Shown here: one piece after another, positions 54,163 through 62,196 of the stretch
How positions within the stretch are numbered: position 1 is the first letter of the stretch
Layout: the number at the start of each line of letters is the position of its first letter
NCBI GenBank assembly: GCA_015233465.1
Contig: JADFXP010000002.1
Location: 1 to 64,000, forward strand
DNA: 64,000 bases
From: Candidatus Magnetominusculus dajiuhuensis
GTDB taxonomy: Bacteria; Nitrospirota; Thermodesulfovibrionia; Thermodesulfovibrionales; Magnetobacteriaceae
Direction: 5' to 3'
The notes under the pieces: generated by a model
The model's database searches: none
Told to the model about the DNA's origin: nothing
The model's input: the letters and a program-made list of their open reading frames with translations, nothing else
Translations under genes and position numbers: made by a program

Positions 54163-56763
54163 ATGAACCTATACTTAATAGACGGATTTTCATACATATT
54201 CAGGGCATTTTATGCCATACCTAACCTTACTACCTCCAAAGGGCAGCCTACTGGGGCTATTTATGGATTTATAAATATGCTCCTTAAAATTATCCGTGAG
54301 AAGAAACCCGATTCCCTTGCCATTGCCTTTGACTCAAAGGAAATGACTCAGCGTGAGGCGCTTTATCCTCAGTACAAGGCTCAAAGAAAAGTTCCCCCAA
54401 AGGAACTGACCTGCCAGATTGACCCAATCATTGAAATCGTTAAGGCATTAGGGATTCCAACCTTCGCTGTTCCGGGTTATGAGGCGGATGATATTATTGC
54501 TAAATTGGCAATTGATGCATCAAATAATGGTGCGGATGTATTTATTGTCACCTCTGACAAAGACTTGCTCCAGCTTGTGTCTACGAAGATTAAGATATTT
54601 GACCCTGTAAAAAATATCGTCCAAGATAGAGAATATGTAATCAATCGTTTCTCCTTGCCTCCAGAGAGGGTGATTGAGTATTTGGCGTTGACAGGAGATT
54701 CCGCTGATAATATCCCAGGCGTTAAGGGTATTGGTGAAAAAACTGCTAAAACCTTGCTCTCTAAGGGTACATCCTTAGATGATTTGATGAATAACCCACA
54801 AAATATTGACTCTCCTCGATTTAGAACAATGATTACCGATAATATTGAAAACATTAAACTTAGTTATCAACTGTTGACCCTTAAAACGGATATGGAATTA
54901 AATCTAAAAATCCCACATTTTAACGATATCACTCCTGACCTGACTAAGGTTAAGGAATTATTTATGGGTTTTGAGTTAAATTCATTGTTAAAAAATCTAC
55001 CAAAATCATCAGCGCCATCCGTAGGGGCAACCCTTGTGACTGCCCAAGAGGATGCTACAATTGAGGTCATAGAACTTACTAAGGCGGATGAATTCAATTT
55101 CGGAGATGACGGAATTTCTGAAATCTTTATAAATATAAATAATATCGTATTTGCATTTTCACTTGAACCTAATCGAGGGTTTTATTTTACAAAACATGAA
55201 TTAATAGAGCCGTTTTTAAATCTATTAAAGTCAGCCAAAAAGATAAGCGGGCATGATTTTAAGTCTATGGTTAATATCAATTCCGTAGGGGCATCTAATG
55301 ATCTCCTCTGGGGCAGCGTGCCCCTACTAGGTAATGTCATTGATACAATGCTTGTCAGCTACCTGCTCGACCCAAACAAGAGAGATTATTCTTTTAAAAA
55401 TATGGTTACTGATTATCTGGGACATATTGGTCAAGATAACAGCGAGACAACTCTACCTTTTGAGGATAATCTTAAAACCCACGGACAGGACGCTGCCCTT
55501 GGTTTAAGGCTTTTACAGTTACTTTCAAGTAAAATTGATGCGGTTATTGACATCTATAATAATATTGAATACCCCCTGCTCTGGGTATTATCAGATATGG
55601 AACATAATGGCGTTAAAATTGATTCTAATAGATTGATTGAACTATCAAACGAGATGGGAAAGCAGATTGACGCAGTTTCTAATCGTATATATTTTCATGC
55701 TGGATGTGAGTTTAATATCAATTCACCTAAAGAACTGTCCAAAATCCTGTTTGAATCTCTAGAACTGCCTACAAACAAAAAAATTAAGACCGGATATTCA
55801 ACAGATACTACAGTCCTTGAATTCCTCTCTGAGATTCATCCAATAGCAGTAGAACTCCTTGAATTTAGAAGGCTGACAAAGCTGAAAAATACATATATTG
55901 ACCCTCTTCCAAATCATATTAATAAAACATCTGGCCGTCTTCACACCACATTTAATCAAACAGCAACAGCAACTGGACGACTAAGCAGCACAAATCCAAA
56001 CCTTCAAAACATTCCAATAAAAGGCGAGGGCGGGGAGATGATGCGTAAGGTATTTATCGCTCCAGACGGTCATCTCCTAATTTCAGCCGACTACTCTCAA
56101 ATAGAACTCAGGATTTTAGCCCATCTAAGCGGTGACGTAACTATGATTGACGCATTTAAGGCAGGATATGATATTCATAAGTCAACAGCCTGCGAGATAT
56201 TCGCCTGCAGCGAGAAGTTCATTACTCCTGACATGAGACGAGTTGCAAAGACCGTAAATTTTGGAGTAATCTACGGTCAAACTCCCTACGGACTTGCCAA
56301 GACCCTTCATATTTCCCACAAAGAGGCAAAGGATTATATAGAGCGGTACTTTAAGAAATATGCAGGCGTTAAAGCATTTATTGAACAAACAATCAAAGAG
56401 GCAACTATATTGGGATACACAAAAACCATGATGGGCAGAATCCGCCCCATCCCCGAACTAAAAAGTTCAAATAAAACAATCATTGAACACGGACAAAGGC
56501 AGGCAGTAAATTCCCCTATTCAAGGCACTGCCGCTGATATTATCAAGATAGCTATGATTAATATTCATAAAGAGATTAGTAAAATGGGGCTTAAAACAAA
56601 GATGATCCTTCAAATTCATGATGAGCTATTACTTGAAGCGCCACTTGACGAACTCGACATTGCACTATCACTAACCCAGAAATTAATGGAAGGCGCATGC
56701 GCCCTCTCCGTTCCCCTAAAAGTAGACATCGGAAGCGGTAACAATTGGGCTGTTGCCCATTAA
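54163..56763 (+). CDS. polA: DNA polymerase I
   Basis: An 866-residue family A polymerase. The 5' nuclease domain (about 1-275) has YLIDGFSYIFRAFYA, GYEADDIIAKLA and SDKDLLQL. The middle 3'-5' exonuclease-like domain lacks the acidic DxE of motif I (INNIVFAFSLEPN), so proofreading is probably lost. The polymerase domain has motif A DYSQIELR (about 643), motif B RRVAKTVNFGVIYGQ and motif C QIHDELLLEAP. MNLYLIDG at 54163 is the natural start, 20 codons into a longer frame. Two short palindromic elements are embedded in frame, at about residues 287-295 and 375-388. Confidence 0.96.
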   Translation: MNLYLIDGFSYIFRAFYAIPNLTTSKGQPTGAIYGFINMLLKIIREKKPDSLAIAFDSKEMTQREALYPQYKAQRKVPPKELTCQIDPIIEIVKALGIPTFAVPGYEADDIIAKLAIDASNNGADVFIVTSDKDLLQLVSTKIKIFDPVKNIVQDREYVINRFSLPPERVIEYLALTGDSADNIPGVKGIGEKTAKTLLSKGTSLDDLMNNPQNIDSPRFRTMITDNIENIKLSYQLLTLKTDMELNLKIPHFNDITPDLTKVKELFMGFELNSLLKNLPKSSAPSVGATLVTAQEDATIEVIELTKADEFNFGDDGISEIFININNIVFAFSLEPNRGFYFTKHELIEPFLNLLKSAKKISGHDFKSMVNINSVGASNDLLWGSVPLLGNVIDTMLVSYLLDPNKRDYSFKNMVTDYLGHIGQDNSETTLPFEDNLKTHGQDAALGLRLLQLLSSKIDAVIDIYNNIEYPLLWVLSDMEHNGVKIDSNRLIELSNEMGKQIDAVSNRIYFHAGCEFNINSPKELSKILFESLELPTNKKIKTGYSTDTTVLEFLSEIHPIAVELLEFRRLTKLKNTYIDPLPNHINKTSGRLHTTFNQTATATGRLSSTNPNLQNIPIKGEGGEMMRKVFIAPDGHLLISADYSQIELRILAHLSGDVTMIDAFKAGYDIHKSTACEIFACSEKFITPDMRRVAKTVNFGVIYGQTPYGLAKTLHISHKEAKDYIERYFKKYAGVKAFIEQTIKEATILGYTKTMMGRIRPIPELKSSNKTIIEHGQRQAVNSPIQGTAADIIKIAMINIHKEISKMGLKTKMILQIHDELLLEAPLDELDIALSLTQKLMEGACALSVPLKVDIGSGNNWAVAH
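55021..55045 (+). repeat. family D half element in polA
   Basis: Starts GTAGGGGCAACCCTTGTG and continues ACTGCCC. It matches the left half of the aminopeptidase copy with two mismatches in 25 bases. It encodes VGATLVTA, nearly the same peptide as in the aminopeptidase (VGATLVVA), in the linker before the exonuclease-like domain. Confidence 0.75.
55285..55327 (+). repeat. family D palindrome in polA
   Basis: GTAGGGGCA (55285-55293) and TGCCCCTAC (55319-55327) are perfect 9-base inverted ends of a 43-base element. It encodes VGASNDLLWGSVPL between FKSMVNIN and NVIDTMLVSYLL, where other PolA proteins have only a few residues. Confidence 0.8.
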
Positions 56764-56774
56764 AGGCATCTATA

Positions 56775-56826
56775 TGAGGGCTCTGCCCTCAAACTCCCGC
56801 AAAGGGACTCGTCCCTTTGAACCCAT
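56775..56826 (-). repeat. dispersed repeat family A, copy 8
   Basis: Compact inverse copy: GAGGGCTCTGCCCTC, CCCGCAAAGGGACTCGTCCC, TTTGAACCCATT. Both hairpins are perfect. It lies 11 bases after the polA stop and faces copy 9 across a spacer of about 245 bases. Confidence 0.85.
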
Positions 56827-57070
56827 TAACTTTGATTAACCTTTGGTGTAGTTGGTATTGTTTATAATTTGGGATTGTGATAAATTCATTGAAACTGAAA
56901 ATATTTACTATTAAAACAGTTTTTGCTACACCTATAACTTGCCAAAGAGCGTATGCGATACCGCAAATCAAGACAAATTGCAAGTCAAGCATGGACTAAG
57001 GCAGATAGAATAGGTTATTATTGGCTAAAGGTAGATGCTGAAAAATTATTAACCTAAAGTTTCTTTTATA
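56827..57070. other. spacer between two inverted family A copies
   Basis: Flanked by copies 8 and 9 in opposite orientation, like a composite element. No clear gene is present. The only candidate is a 34-codon frame from ATG at 56951 (MRYRKSRQIASQAW...), which lacks a ribosome site and any recognised relative. It could be the end of a lost gene. Confidence 0.4.
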
Positions 57071-57120
57071 ATGGGTTCAAAGGGACGAGTCCCTTTGCGG
57101 GTCAAGGGCAGAGCCCTTGA
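57071..57120 (+). repeat. dispersed repeat family A, copy 9
   Basis: Compact direct copy: ATGGGTTCAAAGGGACGAGT, CCCTTTGCGGG, then AAGGGCAGAGCCCTT. The AAAGGGAC/GTCCCTTT and AGGGC/GCCCT stems are perfect. It ends 10 bases before the aminopeptidase start. Confidence 0.85.
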
Positions 57121-57129
57121 AGGAATAAA

Positions 57130-58275
57130 ATGAAAATAAGACAGGTATTAAAAGAGATATTTACGACGAATCTTGGGGTAGGGAAGGGTGAGAGGGTTTT
57201 GGTGTTTACGGATAGACCTTCAGACGTAGGGGCAACCCTTGTGGTTGCCCAGAGCACAGGGCAGGTACAAGACCTGCCCCTACAGAAGATAGCTGAGACT
57301 GCATATGAAGTTGGGAAAGACATAACGGATAAGATGGAGTATTGCATTTACGATGAGGTTGGGTCGCATGGGGTTGAGCCTCCTTATGAGCTTTGGGTAA
57401 AGGCGTTTGGACAGGGGATTGTTGATAGATTGAAGGCAGAAGGTATGCTTGATAAGATAATGCAAAAGAAGGCTGATTTATCGTTACTTTCTTGTGCTGA
57501 GGAGATAATATCTTCTGATCATAAAGGAGCGGTTGATGCTGTGATTGCGCTTTCGCATTATTCAACATCTCATACGAGATTCAGGGATTTTCTGACACGG
57601 ATTTGCGGATGCAGATATGCAAGTATGCCGATGTTTGATATGAAGATGGTAGATGGGGCGATGAGTGTTGATTGGGCTGCCCTTGAACAGAGGTCTAATA
57701 TTATTGCAGATGCCGTAAATAAGGCAGTTACGGTTAAGATTAAGACACCAAATGGCACGGATATGGTTATTTCAAAGAAAGAGCGGGTTGCGCTTGCTGA
57801 TACTGGGAATATGAGGGCTAAGGGTTCATTTGGGAATCTTCCTGCTGGAGAGGTGTATTTTGCTCCAATGGAGGGTGAGTCATTTGGGGTGATGGTGCTT
57901 GATTGGGCTCCTTCGAGGAAACTTCTATCTCCAATAAAACTTGTTGTTAGAGATGGAAATGTAGTTGAGGTCATTGGTGATGAGGAATATGCGGGTGTCT
58001 TGAAAAAGAAATTGACTGAGAGGGAGGAATTCTCAAATATCGCTGAATTGGGGATTGGGACTAATGATAAGGCAGTACATCCTGAGAATATCTTGGAGGC
58101 TGAAAAGATTGCTGGCACGATACATATAGCCCTTGGGGATAATTCTTCATTTGGAGGGGTTATTAAGGCTCCGTTTCATCAGGATTTTATATTTTTCAAG
58201 CCTACGGTTATATTGGTTGATAAAGATGGCGGAGAGTCTACGCTTATTAAAGATGGATTATTTATGCAATTATAA
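57130..58275 (+). CDS. M29-type (leucyl) aminopeptidase
   Basis: A 381-residue metallopeptidase related to thermophilic aminopeptidase T (M29). The C-terminal signature is clear: ELGIGTNDKA, ILEAEKIAGTIHIALGDNSSFGG and APFHQDFIF, which includes the metal-binding His, Asp and Glu residues. It should release N-terminal residues from peptides using two metal ions. An insert of about 20 residues (VGATLVVAQSTGQVQDLPLQ) lies between LVFTDRPSD and KIAETAYEVG, and its DNA is a perfect family D palindrome. The upstream gap is a family A repeat and GAAGGA precedes the start. Confidence 0.85.
   Translation: MKIRQVLKEIFTTNLGVGKGERVLVFTDRPSDVGATLVVAQSTGQVQDLPLQKIAETAYEVGKDITDKMEYCIYDEVGSHGVEPPYELWVKAFGQGIVDRLKAEGMLDKIMQKKADLSLLSCAEEIISSDHKGAVDAVIALSHYSTSHTRFRDFLTRICGCRYASMPMFDMKMVDGAMSVDWAALEQRSNIIADAVNKAVTVKIKTPNGTDMVISKKERVALADTGNMRAKGSFGNLPAGEVYFAPMEGESFGVMVLDWAPSRKLLSPIKLVVRDGNVVEVIGDEEYAGVLKKKLTEREEFSNIAELGIGTNDKAVHPENILEAEKIAGTIHIALGDNSSFGGVIKAPFHQDFIFFKPTVILVDKDGGESTLIKDGLFMQL
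57226..57283 (+). repeat. family D palindrome in the aminopeptidase gene
   Basis: A 58-base element with ends GTAGGGGCA and TGCCCCTAC. Inside are two hairpins, GGGCAACC/GGTTGCCC and GGGCAGGT/ACCTGCCC. No stop occurs in the reading frame used. It adds about 20 residues near the protein N terminus. Confidence 0.85.
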
Positions 58276-58336
58276 TAAATACTTAATAATGTTATAATAT
58301 AAATAATAGACTAATCTTATATTAGGAGAGACAATA

Positions 58337-58633
58337 TTGCAATTATCTGAGCAATTTATAATAAACGATAAAGGGGAAAAGGTATCTGTTATTTTACCTA
58401 TTAATAAATATGAAGAGCTGCTTGAAGATCTTCATGACCTTGCAATAATCGCTGAGCGAAAAGATGAGGCGACTATTAGCTTTGATAGTCTAAAGGCTAA
58501 ATTAAAATCAGATGTTGGGAGTTGCACCCCCAAACCCCGCAAGGCATTATATGAAAAAATTCATCTGAGCATGATATTAGAAAGATTGAAAGACAATTTA
58601 TACCTGAAATTCTTGATAAAATTGAAGCCTTGA
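58337..58633 (+). pseudogene. RelB-like antitoxin with repeat insertion at its 3' end
   Basis: A 98-residue frame starting at TTG after AGGAGAG. The first 60 residues (VSVILPINKYEELLEDLHDLAIIAERKDEATISFDSLKAKLK) match short RelB/Phd-like antitoxins that start with an IND(E)KG strand. From residue 61 the normal end is replaced by SCTPKPRKAL, encoded by a family B repeat, and the frame then runs on into what should be the toxin gene in the wrong phase. The fold may still work, but the antitoxin tail that masks the toxin is altered. Confidence 0.6.
58515..58549 (+). repeat. family B element in the antitoxin gene
   Basis: TTGGGAGTTGCACCCCC followed by AAACCCCGCAAGGCATTA. It is the same as the dnaE copy at 10131-10163 except for two single-base insertions and one substitution. 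It replaces the junction between the antitoxin stop and the toxin start. Confidence 0.7.
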
Positions 58634-58800
58634 TTACAAATCCCTTTCCCATAAAGTCAAAAAAACTAAAAGGTTCTGAAATGTGCTTTAGAATTCGTAT
58701 TGGTCAATATCGTGTAATTTACAAAGTTGATTCAAAGGATAAAATAATCACAATTTATCACATTCGTCATCGTAAGGATTTTTATAAAAAGATGAATTAG
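58555..58800 (+). pseudogene. RelE-type toxin remnant, start codon lost
   Basis: An 81-codon open stretch without its own start codon. Residues EHDIRKIERQFIPEILDKIE, KKLKGSEMCFRIRIGQYRVIY and IYHIRHRKDFYKK are a complete RelE/ParE-type core with the conserved Arg and C-terminal His-Arg-Lys. ATG at 58551 is one base out of frame with it across an A6 run, and shortening the run by one A would give MKNSSEHDIRK. The first beta strand is missing either way. So the toxin is probably inactive, unless frameshifting occurs. Confidence 0.65.
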
Positions 58801-58842
58801 ACCTACGCATATAAAATATATCTGATTTAATAGGACAGTCTC

Positions 58843-59493
58843 TTGCTTAAAAGATTAATATTTTCATTAATTTTAATTATATTTTCAGTGTCTTTTTGTT
58901 TTGCCTATAACCCACTTATCACAGAAGATGCTAAGACCGTTTTACAGGGCAATTATTTATTAGATGTCTTTGGCGGTTATTCTATAACCAACAATAGATT
59001 TGATCTTGCTCCTTCTATAGAATATGGCATTAGTGATAGAGTTGATTTTATAGGTGAATTTCCATCCGATCTCAGTCAGGTGTTTGGAATGGGTATTGCC
59101 TTAAAGATATTGTTATATAAGGATGATTTTTTAGCGTTTTCCATCAGACCTTATGCTGGGAAGAGTTCGCTTTTTTTAGGTCATGGCTCTGATGATTATA
59201 AAGTTAATCTTTCGGGTTCTGTAAATTTAGGGGCTTTAATATTATATGAAAATTTTGCTTATGATTTTACACATGATTCAATATTTATATCAAGCGCAGC
59301 GGAATATATTGTATCAAATGGTTTTGCTGTTACTTTAAATATAGGGACGAAAAAACTGATTGGCGGGGATTTATTTGCGATAGGCGGCTTGATGTATGCG
59401 GTTACAGATAAAATGGATATAAATTTTGGGGTTAAATGTGATTTCTCTGGTAATAATCTCTCAACCATCTTGGGTCTTGAATTTAAGTTATAG
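58843..59493 (+). CDS. small outer-membrane beta-barrel-like protein
   Basis: A 216-residue exported protein. TTG start with a hydrophobic signal peptide (KRLIFSLILIIFSVSFCFA), then NPLITEDAKTVLQGNYLLDVFGGYS and about eight alternating strands such as LAPSIEYGISDRVDFIGEF and KMDINFGVKCDFSGNNLSTILGLEFKL. The pattern fits the phenol_MetA_deg/transporter-like barrel group, whose members begin with a similar PLxTEDA motif. Substrate and partners are unknown. No ribosome site is strong. It is followed by TPR genes on the same strand. Confidence 0.6.
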   Translation: MLKRLIFSLILIIFSVSFCFAYNPLITEDAKTVLQGNYLLDVFGGYSITNNRFDLAPSIEYGISDRVDFIGEFPSDLSQVFGMGIALKILLYKDDFLAFSIRPYAGKSSLFLGHGSDDYKVNLSGSVNLGALILYENFAYDFTHDSIFISSAAEYIVSNGFAVTLNIGTKKLIGGDLFAIGGLMYAVTDKMDINFGVKCDFSGNNLSTILGLEFKL

Positions 59494-59532
59494 ATGTAGA
59501 AAAAATTTATTTAAATTTGGTAATATATCTAC

Positions 59533-61044
59533 ATGCGCGCAATAGGTCAAACAGAATCATTAATACATTTTGAGACAGGATTTTCTTTGTACAAAAAAGG
59601 AAATTATCTTGAGGCATGTGTTGCGTATCAAAGGGCTGTAGAATTAAGGCCTGACGATGTTGTGTCTTATTATAATTGGGGGCTGTCTCTTTCAAAATTA
59701 GGCAGATATGAAGAAGCTATTGAGAAATATATCAAGACCTCTGAATTAAAACCAGATTTTGTAAATGCCTATTATAATTGGGGGGTAGCGCACTTTAAAC
59801 TTGAAAATTATGATGAGGCAATTAATTGTTTCAAAAAGACTATTGAACTGAAACCAGATATGGCTTATGCCTATAATAATTGGGGCGTTGCATTATATAA
59901 CCTAAAGCAATACGAGAGGGCTATAGAAAAATATCAAGTAGCTCTTCAGATTAAACCTGATTATTACGAGCCGTTTAATAATATAGACATAGCCTTAACG
60001 CATTTAAAGAAACAAAAAGAAGAGTATCAAAGGCTTGCAAGGGACAATTTTGATACAGGCATAGACCTATATGGCGAAGGTGATTATGCTGGGGCGTGTA
60101 AGGCATTTGAACAGGCGGCTAGTTATAATAGCGAACACTTTCAGACATATCACAATTGGGGGCTTACTCTTTTAAGGCTTAATGAGTTCAATCAGGCAAT
60201 TGAGAAATTTCAAAAAACTGCTTCCTTAAAACCAGATTTCGCAGATGCTGTATTTAATTGCGGAATGGCATATTCAGCATTAAGAAGGTATGATGATGCA
60301 ATTGCAAAATATATTGAGACTCTAAATATAAAAAGTGATCATATAGATTCTATCTTTAATTGGGGAGATGCCCTTGTTGAGCTTTCACAGTTTAAGGCGG
60401 CAGCGGATAAATTTAAAGAGGTAATTAATTTAAACCCTGATTATCCTGATGTCAATTATAAGATTGGGTTTGTACTTTTTAAATTAAATAATTTTGAACA
60501 GGGGCAGTCGTATTTTGAAAAGGTTATAAATAAAAATCCAGACGATATTGATGCCCAATATTTTTCAGGTTTATGTTTAAATGTTCAGGGTTTATATCAA
60601 GAGAGTGAGAAAAGATTTAGAAAGATATTAATTATTGAGCCAGCAAATGTAAAGGCAAAATATATCCTTGCAGAAACATTATCGTATTTACACAGGTATT
60701 ATGAGGCAGTTGAATTATATAATCAGATGCAGGACTCTGGGTATATGGAGCATAAAATTCATTATAGACTATCGCAGATATATGAGAAGCAGGGGCTTTA
60801 TGATTCAGCCAAAGAACATTGGAAAAAGGCTCGCCGTCAATATGAGATGATGAAGGGACAGGCAAAGTTATTAAGGGATTCTGAACATTTTTATCAGCTT
60901 GGCAGGATGCTGCATATTGTATTTGGAGAACTTCAAAACGCTCAAGAGGCTTTTGAATATGGGTTAAGTATGGACCCAGATAATACAAATATCTTGGAAG
61001 CTGTGTTGAGTTTATATCTTGAGAGGGTAAATGAAGATGTCTAA
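59533..61044 (+). CDS. TPR-repeat protein, about twelve repeats
   Basis: A 503-residue soluble protein made almost entirely of TPR units with the pattern A-x-x-N/Y-W-G-x-A/L-x-x-L-x-x-Y/F-x-x-A-I-x-x-F/Y. Several repeats share Y-N-W-G (SYYNWGLSL, AYYNWGVAH, AYNNWGVAL), so they arose by recent duplication. No signal peptide is seen. It overlaps the next TPR gene by 14 bases, so both proteins may form one complex. The role, probably as an assembly scaffold, is not defined by context. Confidence 0.8.
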   Translation: MRAIGQTESLIHFETGFSLYKKGNYLEACVAYQRAVELRPDDVVSYYNWGLSLSKLGRYEEAIEKYIKTSELKPDFVNAYYNWGVAHFKLENYDEAINCFKKTIELKPDMAYAYNNWGVALYNLKQYERAIEKYQVALQIKPDYYEPFNNIDIALTHLKKQKEEYQRLARDNFDTGIDLYGEGDYAGACKAFEQAASYNSEHFQTYHNWGLTLLRLNEFNQAIEKFQKTASLKPDFADAVFNCGMAYSALRRYDDAIAKYIETLNIKSDHIDSIFNWGDALVELSQFKAAADKFKEVINLNPDYPDVNYKIGFVLFKLNNFEQGQSYFEKVINKNPDDIDAQYFSGLCLNVQGLYQESEKRFRKILIIEPANVKAKYILAETLSYLHRYYEAVELYNQMQDSGYMEHKIHYRLSQIYEKQGLYDSAKEHWKKARRQYEMMKGQAKLLRDSEHFYQLGRMLHIVFGELQNAQEAFEYGLSMDPDNTNILEAVLSLYLERVNEDV

Positions 61045-62077
61045 GCATATGTCTGAAAGACAGTCTGAAAATAAAGCTGCTAATTACTGGAAGGCTATGG
61101 AGTCTTATAATAAGGCAAAGGGTATATTGCTTGAAAAACTCAAGATCGAAGGAACTGCGCGTATACATTTGCAGCTTGGTCATCTTCAGATCTTGATGGA
61201 TGACTACTCTGAGGCTGAAAAAAATCTCTTGAGCGCTCTTTCTAAAGACTCAACCTTGATAAAGGCACATGATGCCCTTAGTCTCATATATGTCAAGCGT
61301 GAGGATTATAAAAATGCGATATCTCATCTTGAGAGCGCCGTAAAATTTGACCCCAGTGATTTGGATTTAAGAAGCCGTCTTGCACTTGCATATTTAAAGG
61401 CTCGGATAGTAGATAAGGCAGAGGATAATTTCAAAAAGATATTGAAGATAACGCCGTTTCATGTTGACTCACAGATAGGACTTGGCGAGGTTTATGCCTA
61501 TATGGGTGATCTCGGAGAAGGAGAGATGTATGAGAGGGCTGCTGAACATTTTACACTAGCGATAAGTTATACCATGTCTGAAAATGGAAGCCGCAGACTT
61601 AATAAAACTGAACTTGCCTCAGTGTTTTATTTGCGAGGGTTTTCAAACATTAGATATTTTGAAACAGTTGGGGCATCATTTCAAACACAAACTAAGGAAA
61701 AGATATTTCAGGCAGCATCAGTTGATTTTAGAAATTGCCTTGAAAACGATCCAGAACATAATCGGGCTAAGATTGCGTTAAAAAAACTAAAGACGGATAG
61801 GTTAAATATACATCTGATAAAACGATCTATTTCAATATTTGTAGCAATACTTTCAGGGTTAATATTTTTAACTGCGCAGGCAGGATATTTTTTTAGTTTC
61901 CCGCAGCCATTGAAGATTGAATATTATTCATTGTTGACATTTGGATCTACTGCTTTTGCAATATTAAGTATTTATTTGCCGTGGATTTTTAGGTTAAATC
62001 CTGAGGATATGGAGCTTAAAAGGAGTTCTTTTGTCAGAGAGGGCAGGATAGGTCTTTATAGTGAACGCTCTTTTTAA
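61031..62077 (+). CDS. TPR protein with C-terminal membrane helices
   Basis: A 348-residue protein. Residues about 20-250 hold five or six TPR units (ARIHLQLGHLQILMDDYSEAEKNLLSALS, AHDALSLIYVKREDYKNAISHLESAVKFD). Two hydrophobic segments near 262-285 and 295-315 anchor it in the membrane with a short basic tail. It starts inside the upstream TPR gene. An alternative ATG lies two codons downstream. The pair could form a membrane-tethered TPR platform. Confidence 0.75.
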   Translation: MKMSKHMSERQSENKAANYWKAMESYNKAKGILLEKLKIEGTARIHLQLGHLQILMDDYSEAEKNLLSALSKDSTLIKAHDALSLIYVKREDYKNAISHLESAVKFDPSDLDLRSRLALAYLKARIVDKAEDNFKKILKITPFHVDSQIGLGEVYAYMGDLGEGEMYERAAEHFTLAISYTMSENGSRRLNKTELASVFYLRGFSNIRYFETVGASFQTQTKEKIFQAASVDFRNCLENDPEHNRAKIALKKLKTDRLNIHLIKRSISIFVAILSGLIFLTAQAGYFFSFPQPLKIEYYSLLTFGSTAFAILSIYLPWIFRLNPEDMELKRSSFVREGRIGLYSERSF

Positions 62078-62196
62078 GCAGAGAAGATTTTTATATTGGA
62101 TAATTTTGGTATAGATTATTTATTATAATAAAAGAAGGGTAGTTATGGGGACAGAGTCCTCAATTCTTACAAAGAGCATTAAGGTGAAAAGTAAAA

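Noticed and set aside
57206-57568. 120-codon minus-strand frame in the aminopeptidase gene
   Set aside because: It is opened partly by the family D palindrome and by codon composition of the real gene. It has no family features.
58551-58566. Five-codon frame (MKKFI) as an antitoxin-toxin leader
   Set aside because: It has no conservation signal and is best explained as the displaced toxin start.
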